Assembly: GCF_900108945.1 (NCBI RefSeq)
Contig: NZ_FNYE01000038.1
Location: forward strand, 1 to 64,000
Origin: Paraburkholderia diazotrophica
GTDB lineage: Bacteria; Pseudomonadota; Gammaproteobacteria; Burkholderiales; Burkholderiaceae
Reading direction: 5' to 3'
Length of the DNA stretch: 64,000 nt
Shown: one piece after another, positions 37,326-46,410 of the stretch
How the letters are laid out: each line of letters starts with the position of its first letter
Position numbering within the stretch: the stretch's first letter is position 1
Notes under the pieces: generated by a model
Seen by the model: the letters and a program-made list of their open reading frames with translations, nothing else
Told to the model about the DNA's origin: nothing
Database searches by the model: none
Position numbers and translations under genes: made by a program

Positions 37326-38081
37326 ATGACGATGGATAACGTTAGCGCCAGTGGAATCAAGGCACTCGTATTTGACGTGTTTGGGACAGTAGTCGACTGG
37401 AGGAGCGGCGTCGCCCGAGAGGTGGCCGCGTTTATAGCATCGGCGCAGGTTACTGTCGACCCGTTTGAGTTCGCCGATGCCTGGCGACGGGAATATGCAC
37501 CGGCCATGGCGGAAGTCCGTGCCGGCAATCGCGGATTTGTGCGACTCGATGTATTACATCGGGAGAACCTCGAGAAGGCGCTAATGGGATTCGGCATCGA
37601 CCCCCAATCCATACCCGCGGCGTCGCTCGACGAACTCAACCTCGCCTGGCACAAGCTGGACCCATGGCCGGATGCAGTACCGGGGCTCAGCCGGTTGAAG
37701 GAGCGGTTCATCATTGCTCCCTTATCGAACGGCAACATACGTCTCATGCTCGATATAGCCAAGCGCGCTGGCATCCCTTGGGACGCCATCCTCGGCGCAG
37801 AGGTTGTTCGCATGTACAAGCCCGCGCCTTCGGTTTACCTCGATACGGCAGAACTGCTTGCGATTGAACCAGCGGAGCTGTGTATGGTGGCTGCCCACAA
37901 CGATGACCTAAAGGCCGCAAAGGCGTGTGGGCTGAAGACGGCGTTTGTTTCGCGTCCTCGCGAGCACGGTGGAGCGCAAACTAAAGACCTGTTTGCAGAA
38001 GGCCAATGGGATTTTGTCGCGAGTTCGTTCATCGAGCTCGCGGACATGATGCTGGGAGTTGGTCAGAGCAAGCGGCAATAG
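37326..38081 (+). CDS. haloacid dehalogenase, type II family
   Basis: 251 aa HAD hydrolase. Nucleophile Asp in FDVFGTVVDWRSG (about 15-27), motif II SNGN in APLSNGNIRLML, Lys motif KPAPSVYLDTAEL, and acidic motif AAHNDDLKAAKACG. The D-x-F-G-T start and the SNG motif fit L-2-haloacid dehalogenases, which replace halogen with hydroxyl, but some members act on other substrates. I chose ATG 37326 after AAAGAG. It may act on a cluster intermediate. Confidence 0.83.
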   Translation: MTMDNVSASGIKALVFDVFGTVVDWRSGVAREVAAFIASAQVTVDPFEFADAWRREYAPAMAEVRAGNRGFVRLDVLHRENLEKALMGFGIDPQSIPAASLDELNLAWHKLDPWPDAVPGLSRLKERFIIAPLSNGNIRLMLDIAKRAGIPWDAILGAEVVRMYKPAPSVYLDTAELLAIEPAELCMVAAHNDDLKAAKACGLKTAFVSRPREHGGAQTKDLFAEGQWDFVASSFIELADMMLGVGQSKRQ

Positions 38082-38189
38082 GTTTGCGCCGCCATCAGCA
38101 CGTTAGCCCGCGGGGCTCGCCATTGGCACGAAGAACGAAAGGGAAGAAGGGGACATCGTGTCGTCGCTGCCGGAATCCGCCCAGTTTTG

Positions 38190-38399
38190 TTATTGCGACT
38201 CAAGAGCGTCGAGGCGAGCTCGTGCTGTTTCGTCCGGATGCATGCAGTGATAGGCGTCAAATAGCTCCGAGCACAGCTGTGCGAGCGTCGCGAGATTCAC
38301 AGCCTGGTCCGGGTGCTCGACCTCTCCTGCGTTGAGTATGTCATCAAGAACGGGAGCGAGACGGCGCAGTCGCCGGAAGGTCTCAACATCTAATTTCAT
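38190..38399 (-). CDS. small hypothetical protein
   Basis: 69 aa. It begins MKLDVETFRRLRRLAPVLDD and contains DQAVNLATLAQLCSELFDAY, so it is predicted all-helical. A perfect AGGAGGTGAT ribosome site lies just before the ATG at 38399, which argues for a real gene. Family not recognised. Convergent with the HAD gene. Confidence 0.7.
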   Translation of the reverse strand: MKLDVETFRRLRRLAPVLDDILNAGEVEHPDQAVNLATLAQLCSELFDAYHCMHPDETARARLDALESQ

Positions 38400-39048
38400 A
38401 TCACCTCCTTGGCCAAGCGATAGAGTGCCCTTGAACTGAGCGAATCTACGGCTCGGCTTTTTGCCCGACGTGCCGCCCATGCTGACCGAGGCGTTCGAGC
38501 TGCCATAAGTTCTTCATGTGCCGCGTCATGCGCTCCCGCTGACGAAAGTCCGCACCCGGCCGGGGTACGCGGCCCAAACCGTTTTACGTCGACCCGGGCG
38601 CGACTTGTAACTGGTTTTTGCGATGCTGCCATCGAGGATGGACACCGGACATCGGTCGTGCGATGTCGATTTCTATCGGAGATGTCCTCGGCGCATGAGA
38701 AGGAGAAATTTCTGAAAAACAGCTCGCGAAACCGACACGCTATCACTTCTGCGAAGCGGGCGCAGAAGCGCAGTTCGTCAGCGACAATGCATGGGACATC
38801 AGAGCCTCTCGGCCGCTCCCTTTTATGATGCACTGCACAATAAATTTAAGCAATTGCATGAACTTTCGATGACGAAACGTCGTCTTTTAACGATGACAGC
38901 ATATCGACGGGTAGGCCGCTAGCGGCCGGCGCCAACCGCTTCGACACGTCGCGCCCGGTCTGATTGTGCGGCGCACACAAAGAACGATTGTTAAATCACA
39001 AAGAAAGGGTATACGCTTACGCAACTTCCCTATTGGAGGCTCATCTTC
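38400..39048. other. 649 bp gene-poor spacer
   Basis: Open frames here lack ribosome sites and look like read-through of the high-GC strand. AT-rich stretches at about 38830-38900 and 38990-39010 may hold the promoters for the flanking divergent genes. Nothing else seen. Confidence 0.5.
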
Positions 39049-39606
39049 GTGTCTACTCTCCTCGAGCGGGACGGGCTCGTCGCGACCTGGCGTCGGATTA
39101 ACGCCGACACCGGGTCTGGCTCGCGGGAATGCTGTGAGCTGAATGAACGCGGTGAAGCGGTACCGCATCCACACCCTTCAGCACGGCGCCAGATTGTCCT
39201 GACCGATGTCTACTGCCAGATTGCAGAACAAATTGGTCATGTCGCGGCGATGTCGGTTGCCGTGACGACCCCGTCATTCGGCATTCGCGTACCTGACGTG
39301 GTCTGGATGCCACCGGACAAGTGGGAAGGGTTTGACCGGGAAGCTCCTGTGCCGTTTGTGCCGGACCTGTGTGTCGAGGTGCTCCTTGACCGCAAGATGC
39401 CGCAAGACATTAGCCGCAGAGTCAGGGCTTACCTCGCGGGTGGCGCCCGTGAGGTCATTGTCGTGAGCCAGCGCGGAGAACTGCAATTCTGGGGAGCGAA
39501 TGGACCGCTGCAAGCCTCGGCATTGGGAATAGAGCTCTCGCTGGAGCGTATGTACTTCGAAGAGCTGGCGCCGTCTTTCACCGCTAGTTCTTGGCGGGAA
39601 ATTTAA
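39049..39606 (+). CDS. Uma2-family (DUF820) PD-(D/E)XK nuclease-fold protein
   Basis: 185 aa. The core RVPDVVWMPPDKW ... VPDLCVEVLLDRKM carries the D...E-x-K-like pattern of Uma2 proteins, and the segment YLAGGAREVIVVSQRGELQFW fits the family's last strands. These are restriction-nuclease-fold proteins of unknown role, common on cyanobacterial and proteobacterial accessory DNA. The start is GTG 39049, ten bases after GGAGG. The active-site Lys could be K in LDRKM; metal-binding completeness is uncertain. Confidence 0.72.
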   Translation: MSTLLERDGLVATWRRINADTGSGSRECCELNERGEAVPHPHPSARRQIVLTDVYCQIAEQIGHVAAMSVAVTTPSFGIRVPDVVWMPPDKWEGFDREAPVPFVPDLCVEVLLDRKMPQDISRRVRAYLAGGAREVIVVSQRGELQFWGANGPLQASALGIELSLERMYFEELAPSFTASSWREI

Positions 39607-39664
39607 ATCGAGGTCGTCTGCCTTCTACAGGGCTCACATCTGCGCGTGCAAGCGAATTGGTCTC

Positions 39665-39913
39665 TCACGCCGCAATGAGTGCTGCCGTCGGCTCCTGCCT
39701 GTCGCTGGCGGGCGGAAACACGTGCCAGGTGCCATCACCGGGCCGAAAGAAAAACACGCACACACCGGCATGTGATGACGTCTCGACGCACACATAACGT
39801 GTCCGGCCCCGGCGTGTACGACCAAATTCGGTTACGTGAACAAGCGCAGTGGGGGCCGGCGCGAGCCATTTTTCCACCTGATAGCGAAGCGACTTCGTGC
39901 TCGAATTCTTCAT
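39665..39913 (-). CDS. small hypothetical protein
   Basis: 82 aa. The core VTEFGRTRRGRTRYVCVETSS, then VCVFFFRPGDGTWHVFPPASDR, has alternating hydrophobic residues like a small beta-sheet protein. I recall similar short proteins in Burkholderia genomes, without known function. The start at 39913 has AGGACATG-type spacing. Convergent with the Uma2 gene. Confidence 0.55.
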   Translation of the reverse strand: MKNSSTKSLRYQVEKWLAPAPTALVHVTEFGRTRRGRTRYVCVETSSHAGVCVFFFRPGDGTWHVFPPASDRQEPTAALIAA

Positions 39914-40124
39914 GTCCTACTCTGGTAGGTCAGGGCGCGACGCGTTTGATATCGTGCTGTGCCGATACAACTGTTAGGTTAGGAAAACTTATCAAATGAG
40001 ACATGGATTAGTGTCGCGCGCTGAGAGTAAGAGGAATCCGCTCAAATTATGAGCGGACCTGCCCGGAACTTCTGAATTCTATGGCCGATATTCTCGAGCC
40101 TATTGGTCAACGATTTCGGCTTGC

Positions 40125-40652
40125 TCAGCGAACGTCGGTTGGAGCCTCAAGTGCGGCCGTTACGTTGCCTTCAGTAAACCGCGCCGCACGTTTCGTTGCC
40201 TTCCGGGCAGTTTCAAATGTCGCACTGGCCGTTTCGATGGTGGACGTCCATGCGGACAAGGCGGCCTCGCTTCCAGTAGGAGCGTTCTTCGCAAGGTTTT
40301 CAAGGAACGCTTGCCAGTCGTGCTGGTAACGTTTGAACTGCTCGTCGAGAGTCTCCGTGAAATCGGCCAGGGTGCCAGACTCGATTTCATACACGTCCCG
40401 CCAGTACGACTGCGCTTTTTCTACAGCAGGTTGCGCCTGACCTGCCTGTAGTTCAAACAATTCCCGCGGGTCTTTGGTCGATAGAGTTCTGGTTGCGATT
40501 TCCTGACTGCTTGCGATGGTTGATTTGAATACCTGAAGATTGAGACTAGCGAGTTTTTCAATGCTGGCCAGAGCTTTGTTCAGAACGTCAAACATAGCTT
40601 CAAGACTTGCTTTCTGCGCGGCGATGGGTTGCTTGAGGTCGGGGGTGCTCAT
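40125..40652 (-). CDS. phaP: phasin family protein
   Basis: 175 aa granule-associated protein that coats polyhydroxyalkanoate granules. Typical phasin_2 features: EAMFDVLNKALASIEKLASLNLQVFKSTIASSQEIA in parts, FELQAGQAQPAVEKAQSYWRDVYEI, and an amphipathic helix running to the end. I chose ATG 40652 (MSTPDLKQPIAA) with GGAG nearby. A second phasin is at 59037. It has no PHA synthesis gene beside it. Confidence 0.87.
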   Translation of the reverse strand: MSTPDLKQPIAAQKASLEAMFDVLNKALASIEKLASLNLQVFKSTIASSQEIATRTLSTKDPRELFELQAGQAQPAVEKAQSYWRDVYEIESGTLADFTETLDEQFKRYQHDWQAFLENLAKNAPTGSEAALSAWTSTIETASATFETARKATKRAARFTEGNVTAALEAPTDVR

Positions 40653-41250
40653 CACAAACTCCATAAGGGTGCAAACATTTCCAACGGGCCGATGAACGGA
40701 ACGCCAACAGGCGGGGCGGGAATCAATGTTGCAATGCAGCGAATTGATTCTAGAGGCAGGCGCGAAATTGTCAATCGTCCTGTTGCACCTGGGCGTTAAC
40801 GTGGAAGTTGCCAACTAACCCTTCGGCCTTGCGGGCATTGATGGAGGCATCAGTCATCTGGGGAAATCCCTGATGCAAACAGTGGTCCGTGTGGTGCCTA
40901 ATGGTCTTTTATGCAGGCATGTGCAATTGCAGCATGAATTTCCGAAGCTTGACCGGGGCCGGTCGCATCAGATACGTGTCCCCGAGGTGAAGCGGTGAAG
41001 CAGCAGTTGTCGCTTATCAAACTGGTCATCTGTTCCCATATCTATATTTGTCGTGGACAGGTTCGACGCTGACGCCCACGGGCTCAGCGCTGACGGTAAG
41101 TGACCAAAGTGATGGCTGCTGGCGGAATGGTTGGTTGAGAGAAAGCGACGCAAGGTTGCGATAACTCGGGCGGCCCGCTGGGGCACATTCGCACAAAGGT
41201 GTCAGTGTGTATCATGGACCGCCTAGCCCCTAACCTGGCGGAGAGACGCT
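40653..41250. other. 598 bp spacer
   Basis: No gene recognised. It must hold the phasin promoter at its left end. GC is lower than in the genes around it. Confidence 0.5.
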
Positions 41251-41667
41251 GTGGACGTATCGTTCTTCATCGACCCGATTCACAAAACCGTCACCAGTGT
41301 GCAGGACGGCTATGCCCGTGCTGGTGAACTTATTGGCACAGAGTTGACCGATACTGCGACCCTTTGGGGGGATGCCGCCGATTCGGATACCTCGGTGCAG
41401 GTCATCGTCGCGGACGACAGCCTTACAGACAACGCCATGTCGCGAGGATTTTTCAGGGTCACGCTTGAATTGGAGAACGCGAGACTGGAAAGGGTACTGG
41501 CGGGGAAAGCAGTACTCAATGCATATGGCAGTCCACCTCCCGATATCAAGGAACAAGTCAAAACGCTCAGGGCCATGCGCGAGCGTGTCAGCTTTATCAG
41601 CGCTGAAGACGCATTTCAGTGGTTCGAGGAAAACACTGGCGGCTCGCCGTTCTCATTGGAGGGCTGA
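41251..41667 (+). CDS. hypothetical protein
   Basis: 138 aa, unknown family. The start is GTG 41251 after GGCGGAGAG. MDVSFFIDPIHKTVTSVQDG and SVQVIVADDSLTDNAMSRGFF look like a mixed alpha/beta fold; the end is acidic (SAEDAFQWFEENTGG). It precedes the decayed antitoxin-type copy. Confidence 0.6.
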   Translation: MDVSFFIDPIHKTVTSVQDGYARAGELIGTELTDTATLWGDAADSDTSVQVIVADDSLTDNAMSRGFFRVTLELENARLERVLAGKAVLNAYGSPPPDIKEQVKTLRAMRERVSFISAEDAFQWFEENTGGSPFSLEG

Positions 41668-41795
41668 AGCGGGATTGCGCTTATGGCGGGGAAGTATTAA
41701 CGACTTCATTGCCAGCATGGCTGGTTAAGAGCGACCCGCAACCCATGAAGCTGCGCGTACTCGCACGATTGGCAATTTCTCAAAGGACAGCGTTA

Positions 41796-42043
41796 GTGCA
41801 GAGACAACACGCACGCGATTTGATGTCAGTCGACGAGGTGCACAGCTGCTTAATGTCACCCCCTGCTATGTCGTGCGGCGGCTACTGCGCAAGCATGTTC
41901 TGCGGTCAGTACTTGTCGTTGGTGGTGGGAGGTACGTGCTGCGCACGAAAGCATTAGCGTACCGCCGCAAGCGCAAGCGGATAGCGCGCTGGGCGCTGCG
42001 CGAGCTGGCGCGAGTTTCGCCAGAGGTCTGTCTGTACCCATGA
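41796..42043 (+). pseudogene. frameshifted excisionase/antitoxin-type gene
   Basis: Relative of the gene at 26404. It starts with GTG 41796 and reads like copy 1 for 14 codons. One base is missing after the GAG at about 41838; in the shifted frame it continues AQLLNVTPCYVVRRLLRKHV and ends ALRELARVSPEVCLYP at 42043. A single lesion, so decay is recent or it is a sequencing error. Confidence 0.75.
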
Positions 42044-42454
42044 AAGACAGAAATGCGGTCCGACGACCGCAGCACCATCACGCTAGATGGCGGTTTGACT
42101 GGTCCTTGTCGGAAAGTAATACCATACCGACACGCCTGAATCTCTCATAATAAAAAAGCGCTGAATGCCGGGTCATGGCTTCCGCGCTAAAGGTACTGCA
42201 AGGAACTGGTTATCGGACGAGGAGTCCGTGAGGCAGCGGGTCACGCATGTCGACGATTCAGGTTGCGAAACCGCGTGCAAATGCGTTGCCTCCGACTTCC
42301 GGGACGACTGCTTTGAAGTCGCCGGCGGTCGTCTCTCACTGAGCACACGCCCCTTGAAGACTGTCTCGATGATGCACTCGTTCTCTCATTGCACCGACGT
42401 CGCTGGCGCTCGCATCACCGCCGGCTGCTGCGCTCCAAAGACAACCGACCTGCC
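42044..42454. other. 411 bp spacer
   Basis: Contains the tail of repeat copy 2 up to 42241 and the terminator at 42149-42188; the rest, to the hydrolase stop, holds nothing I recognise. Confidence 0.5.
42149..42188 (-). terminator. terminator for the CocE operon
   Basis: On the minus strand AGCGCGGAA pairs with TTCAGCGCT (one mismatch) followed by TTTTTATT. It is the counterpart of the hairpin at 26796 in repeat copy 1. Confidence 0.65.
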
Positions 42455-44281
42455 TTACCTCACCGACGTTCGAAGCGGCAGGTCTATGAAGCTTCCAGCT
42501 ATGCCAGCGTGGACCGAGAAGACCGGTGGTCGACCATAGGGCATAGGCACAAAGTGTCCAGCGTCTGCTCCAGAAATCGAAAGACGCAGCTTGCTACCTT
42601 TTTTCAGAGTCCAGGCTACCGGCAGCAACGGGATAATGAACTCATTCAGCGCGCCGGCCTTTACGCGCGCTGCTTCCGCGCGGTGGTATGAGCGAAAGGG
42701 CCAAGCCGTCACGTATTCCGATGGTGCGTCAGACGTTTTTCGATGAATCGCGCGGAGCATCCCTTCCGTCATGTAGAAGATGTTTCCTTCCACGTCGACT
42801 TCAGACAGATAGACGAATATTGATGCATCGCCTTGGTCAATCGACATACGAAGGGTCGCTACTGCATGTCCTTCAACCGAAGCTGGTTCGGTCAACGGTG
42901 CAGTCTCATAGTGCAGCATCGACATGGAACAATCAGCCCAGTCGGGGTAATAGTCGACGATGCTCGCTGCACCAAGTCGCTCATAACGGGTTTGCTTACC
43001 GCTTGTCGTCTCGAAATCAACCTTGAAGACATTGACGTGATGTTCGCCTGGCGCTTCGGTAAGCAGGTTTCCCGCCGAAAGGCTCAAGCGGGTCTTCTTC
43101 GAGAGAGGGGGCCAAGCTGTCGAAGACTGCCACTCTTCAGCGTGAACGTTGTAGTAGTGAATCGGCGCCTCGTCTGAAAGACCCACATCCTGGCCCATCA
43201 GATGGGTGTCAAAGAACCGGAGTAGCTCAGCGAGAAGATTGAACTGGGGCGCTTCCTGTTCGCGCCACGGCGAGACGTTTGTGCGCGCTCCATGGTCCCA
43301 TGCGCCAAGGAGCAAGCGGTCGTTCGGGTTTGCGCGGGTCAGGAACCGCGTGATGGCTCCATTGGCGTATCCGGCACCGTCGAACCAGCCGGAGACCGAG
43401 TAGATTGGGACGTCGTCCGAAATCTGGCCGAGGTAGTGATAGGGGCTGCAAACGGCCAGATTTAACTCGGGGTTGTGAAGCATCCCCTCGTCTCTGAACG
43501 CAAATTCGGGAGCCGCCTCCGCCAGAGAGAAGTTGCTGCGATGCTCACGGATTGCTGCAGCAAGCAAACTGCCGTCGACGTCCTCGTCCACAGGATGCGG
43601 TCCCTGAAGTCCTGGGTCCTCGTAGTATGAGAACCGGCTGATGAGGTCGTGACGGTCGTGGTCCATCGCCACCATGAGGTCGGAATATGCCTGCGTCCAA
43701 ACCTTCGAGAGAAGGCCGCCGGGATATAGCTGTTCACTGTAGATGTCCGACACACCAAAGAGTGGCGCGATTGCCTTGACTGCCGGGTGACCGGTACTGG
43801 CGAGAAAACACGCGGCTGCGCCAACATACGATATGCCGGTCGAGCCGATAACGCTGTTCGACCACGGCTGCTCGACAGTCCATTGCGCAACTTCCCTGTA
43901 GTCATCGCGCTCTGTTGGAGACCGGAGGGCATCACGTGTCCCGAAGCTTGCTCCTGTACCCCGAACATCGACAACCACAACTACGTATCCGCGCACGACA
44001 AAGAAGTCCCGATAGCGAGCAGCTGCCGGCGCTGCTTCAGCAACGTTTCCGTCCGTATGGAAGCGCCTGTAATACGGCGTGAAGATGAGCAGCGTCGGAA
44101 ACTGCTGCGCCCGCTGATGACCTTGGGGAATATAGATGTCTGCGGCCAGGCGGCAGCCATCACGCATCGTTATGTATTGCGAATCGGGAACCGCTGGAAG
44201 CTGGAACTTCGCGGGCCTGGAGGAAAGGTACTGGCTCGGCGGAATTTTCCACGCCGAGTTCTTATCGTCACGGTCAGACAT
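42455..44281 (-). CDS. CocE/NonD-family hydrolase
   Basis: 608 aa alpha/beta hydrolase of the X-Pro dipeptidyl-peptidase S15/cocaine esterase family. Nucleophile Ser in GSTGISYVG (about 147-155), with D and H later in the N-terminal domain and the C-terminal jelly-roll domain (about 400-600). VVVVDVRGTGASFGTRD is the usual preceding strand. It hydrolyses esters, amides or acylated compounds; no signal peptide seen. Start ATG 44281 after AAGGAAATTGC. Third gene of the MFS-GAF-CocE unit. Confidence 0.88.
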   Translation of the reverse strand: MSDRDDKNSAWKIPPSQYLSSRPAKFQLPAVPDSQYITMRDGCRLAADIYIPQGHQRAQQFPTLLIFTPYYRRFHTDGNVAEAAPAAARYRDFFVVRGYVVVVVDVRGTGASFGTRDALRSPTERDDYREVAQWTVEQPWSNSVIGSTGISYVGAAACFLASTGHPAVKAIAPLFGVSDIYSEQLYPGGLLSKVWTQAYSDLMVAMDHDRHDLISRFSYYEDPGLQGPHPVDEDVDGSLLAAAIREHRSNFSLAEAAPEFAFRDEGMLHNPELNLAVCSPYHYLGQISDDVPIYSVSGWFDGAGYANGAITRFLTRANPNDRLLLGAWDHGARTNVSPWREQEAPQFNLLAELLRFFDTHLMGQDVGLSDEAPIHYYNVHAEEWQSSTAWPPLSKKTRLSLSAGNLLTEAPGEHHVNVFKVDFETTSGKQTRYERLGAASIVDYYPDWADCSMSMLHYETAPLTEPASVEGHAVATLRMSIDQGDASIFVYLSEVDVEGNIFYMTEGMLRAIHRKTSDAPSEYVTAWPFRSYHRAEAARVKAGALNEFIIPLLPVAWTLKKGSKLRLSISGADAGHFVPMPYGRPPVFSVHAGIAGSFIDLPLRTSVR

Positions 44282-44301
44282 GCAATTTCCTTACTGAGAT
44301 T

Positions 44302-44820
44302 TCAATGTGCGAGATTCGACCTGGCCGGTCCATCGCAGAAGAACGCTGGCACTGCTGCCTGAGCCAGGCAGCGGACAATCGGGATATGTTCGTCCCGGTA
44401 ATAGTCTTCTGTGTTGAGAAGATTGACTGTTGCCAATATCTTTCCCATCCAAATCACTGGAACGTTCAATATGCTCGAGCAACCCGTTGCGAAAATCGTC
44501 TCTGCGTCGGGAAAATTGGCAACAATGTCTGCTCGATTGCGTCCGATGAAGGGTTGCCCGGACGCGAGCACTTTTTGGAGTCGAGGAGCCGAATCAATAC
44601 GCTTGGTGCCACCTGCAGCGTATGAATCGCTCACGTTGCTATATGCACGCTCGACAACTCCTTTGTCGGCGTGGACAGCCAGCACTGTAAGCAATTTCCG
44701 GCCAACGACCCCCGCAATTGCACTATCCAGTGCTGCCAAGGTCGACAGGGGTTGCTCAATTAGTCCGTGAGCTTCTGTGATGGAACGCAGCCCGGCAACC
44801 AGTTTTTCACAGGACGTCAT
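44302..44820 (-). CDS. GAF-domain protein
   Basis: 172 aa, a single GAF domain over most of its length: KLVAGLRSITEAHGLIEQPL, then GCSSILNVPVIWMGKILATVNLLN (about 115-138), the typical GAF core. No output domain. Placed between the permease (ATGA overlap) and the hydrolase (20 bases), it may sense the substrate or act as a small enzyme like other single-GAF proteins in catabolic operons. Confidence 0.8.
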   Translation of the reverse strand: MTSCEKLVAGLRSITEAHGLIEQPLSTLAALDSAIAGVVGRKLLTVLAVHADKGVVERAYSNVSDSYAAGGTKRIDSAPRLQKVLASGQPFIGRNRADIVANFPDAETIFATGCSSILNVPVIWMGKILATVNLLNTEDYYRDEHIPIVRCLAQAAVPAFFCDGPARSNLAH

Positions 44821-46226
44821 GCGTCACCCCGCGAGGGAACCGGCACGGCGCCGGGACGAGCAGGCTGGCTATCTGATGTCGCAATGTCTTCCAATGCGAG
44901 ACCGCGCGTCGGAATACCGAAGATGAGAACGACGGCTGCGCCCGCGAGCAGGATGCACGTCGTGACTCCAAACACTCCGGCAAACCCCAACGTCGGGTAG
45001 ATGAGACCCACGAGGATTGGCGCAATGACAGCGCCGATTCGGCCGAAGGACGATGACGTACCGACGCCAGTAGCGCGAAGGTGGGTCGGGAAGATTTCCG
45101 GTGTGTAGGCATAGACGCCACCGAACGTGCCGTTCATGAAAAATGAGAGGCAGATACCTGCGACAGCGATTTGCCACGTTGCGTCCGAGAAAGCCATCCC
45201 GACGGCTGACAGTCCACCCAAAACCATGTAAGTCGCAATTGTTGCCTGGCGGCCAAGGCGTTCGTTGAGGTAAGCCGCCGAGAGGTAACCCGGGATTTGC
45301 GCTGCGTACATCAACAGGGAGAATCCAAAGCTCTTCGTGATGGTCATGCCATGCTGAACGAGCAGACTAGGAATCCACGTGAAGAACGCGTAATAACTGA
45401 AGGCAATGGCGAACCACATTGTCCACGACATGGCCGTCGTTCTACGCAGCTTTCGCGACCAAATCGCAGCAAAATTTCCTAAGAACGTGGACTGATGGAC
45501 GTGAGGAGTCGCTCGCACAATCGTCTCGGTAACCGGCTCAAACGTCTGCCCTTCGTTGAGAACCTGGGCCTCGATTCGGTCCAGTGTCGCATTGGCCTCG
45601 GCGACCCTCCCGCGGCTTTCGAGCCATCGTGGAGATTCGGGCAGGGCACGCCGCCACCAGATGAGAATGAAGATGGGCAGCGACGTGATGACCACGACAT
45701 AGCGCCATCCGTCGTGAAAATGCGGAATTATCAGATTGCCCAGAACAGCCGACATCACATAGCCGAACGCAAAGAACCCGGCCAGCGCTCCAGTGAACGC
45801 GCCTCGGTACTTGCGTGCAACAAACTCGGACAGAAATGGCGCGACGATGGCGCTTTCTGCGCCGGCGCCGAAGCCCGCGAAGATTCGAATCGCGTAGAAG
45901 GCTTGCCAGTGGTCAACCTGAGAACTGATGACTGAGGCGATACAGAAAATCACCAGCGTCGTCATCATCACGAACCGACGTCCGAAACGGTCGCCGCACA
46001 GGCCAGCCAGCATGGCCCCGAAGAAGAATCCCGTATAGGTGCTGCTGGCGATGAGCCCCGTCTGAAAAGATGACAAGCCCCACGCCTTGGTAATTGCTGG
46101 CAAGACGAAGGCCATCGAAGACGAATCCATGGCATCGAAGGTGTAGCCAAGGCCGCCCATGAATAACAACTTTTTGTGAAAGCCACAGAACGGCAGCCGT
46201 TCGAGGCGCGCAGCAACGCTAGACAT
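44817..46226 (-). CDS. MFS transporter (sugar/aromatic-acid porter type)
   Basis: 469 aa, 12 helices. LGYTFDAMDSSSMAFVLPAI in helix 1 carries the Asp of aromatic-acid:H+ symporters; GLCGDRFGRRFVMM is motif A; PESPRWLESRGRVAEA after helix 6 and PEIFPTHLRATGVG after helix 10 are sugar-porter motifs. I chose ATG 46226 (MSSVAARLERLPF). First gene of the unit with GAF and CocE genes, divergent from LysR. Confidence 0.88.
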   Translation of the reverse strand: MSSVAARLERLPFCGFHKKLLFMGGLGYTFDAMDSSSMAFVLPAITKAWGLSSFQTGLIASSTYTGFFFGAMLAGLCGDRFGRRFVMMTTLVIFCIASVISSQVDHWQAFYAIRIFAGFGAGAESAIVAPFLSEFVARKYRGAFTGALAGFFAFGYVMSAVLGNLIIPHFHDGWRYVVVITSLPIFILIWWRRALPESPRWLESRGRVAEANATLDRIEAQVLNEGQTFEPVTETIVRATPHVHQSTFLGNFAAIWSRKLRRTTAMSWTMWFAIAFSYYAFFTWIPSLLVQHGMTITKSFGFSLLMYAAQIPGYLSAAYLNERLGRQATIATYMVLGGLSAVGMAFSDATWQIAVAGICLSFFMNGTFGGVYAYTPEIFPTHLRATGVGTSSSFGRIGAVIAPILVGLIYPTLGFAGVFGVTTCILLAGAAVVLIFGIPTRGLALEDIATSDSQPARPGAVPVPSRGDA

Positions 46227-46353
46227 GCTGTGTCTCCAGCCTTCCGTTGCTTGGCAGAAGGCGTCCAGGTCGTTCTCGTGAGGAGTCTTCCGCAGATGAC
46301 CCCCGCCAGTGGTCCAGTTGGACCGCACACGAGCATTTAACGAGCGTGACTTT

Positions 46354-46400
46354 CATGCGTCAAATGCGAAAAATAATTCATAATGTGCGAAAAACGCATG
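46354..46400. promoter_or_regulatory. candidate LysR control region
   Basis: CATGCGT (46354-46360) and ACGCATG (46394-46400) form a wide inverted repeat around an AT-rich centre with TTCATAATGTGCGAA. It sits in the 184-base gap between the LysR gene and the MFS operon, as expected for a LysR site. Confidence 0.45.
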
Positions 46401-46410
46401 AGGAGCAGCC

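Larger units (their letters stand above)
41785..42241. repeat. ~0.45 kb repeated segment, copy 2 (decayed)
   Basis: Matches 26393-26889 in the same orientation and order: gene, spacer, hairpin, then GGTACTGCAAGGA and GGTTATCGGACGAGG. The upstream fragment resembles the end of the HAD gene, so the ancestral copy was probably HAD plus antitoxin. Confidence 0.72.

Noticed and set aside
38396..38833. 145-codon minus-strand frame
   Set aside because: Overlaps the well-supported small gene start at 38399, Arg/Ser-rich, no ribosome site.
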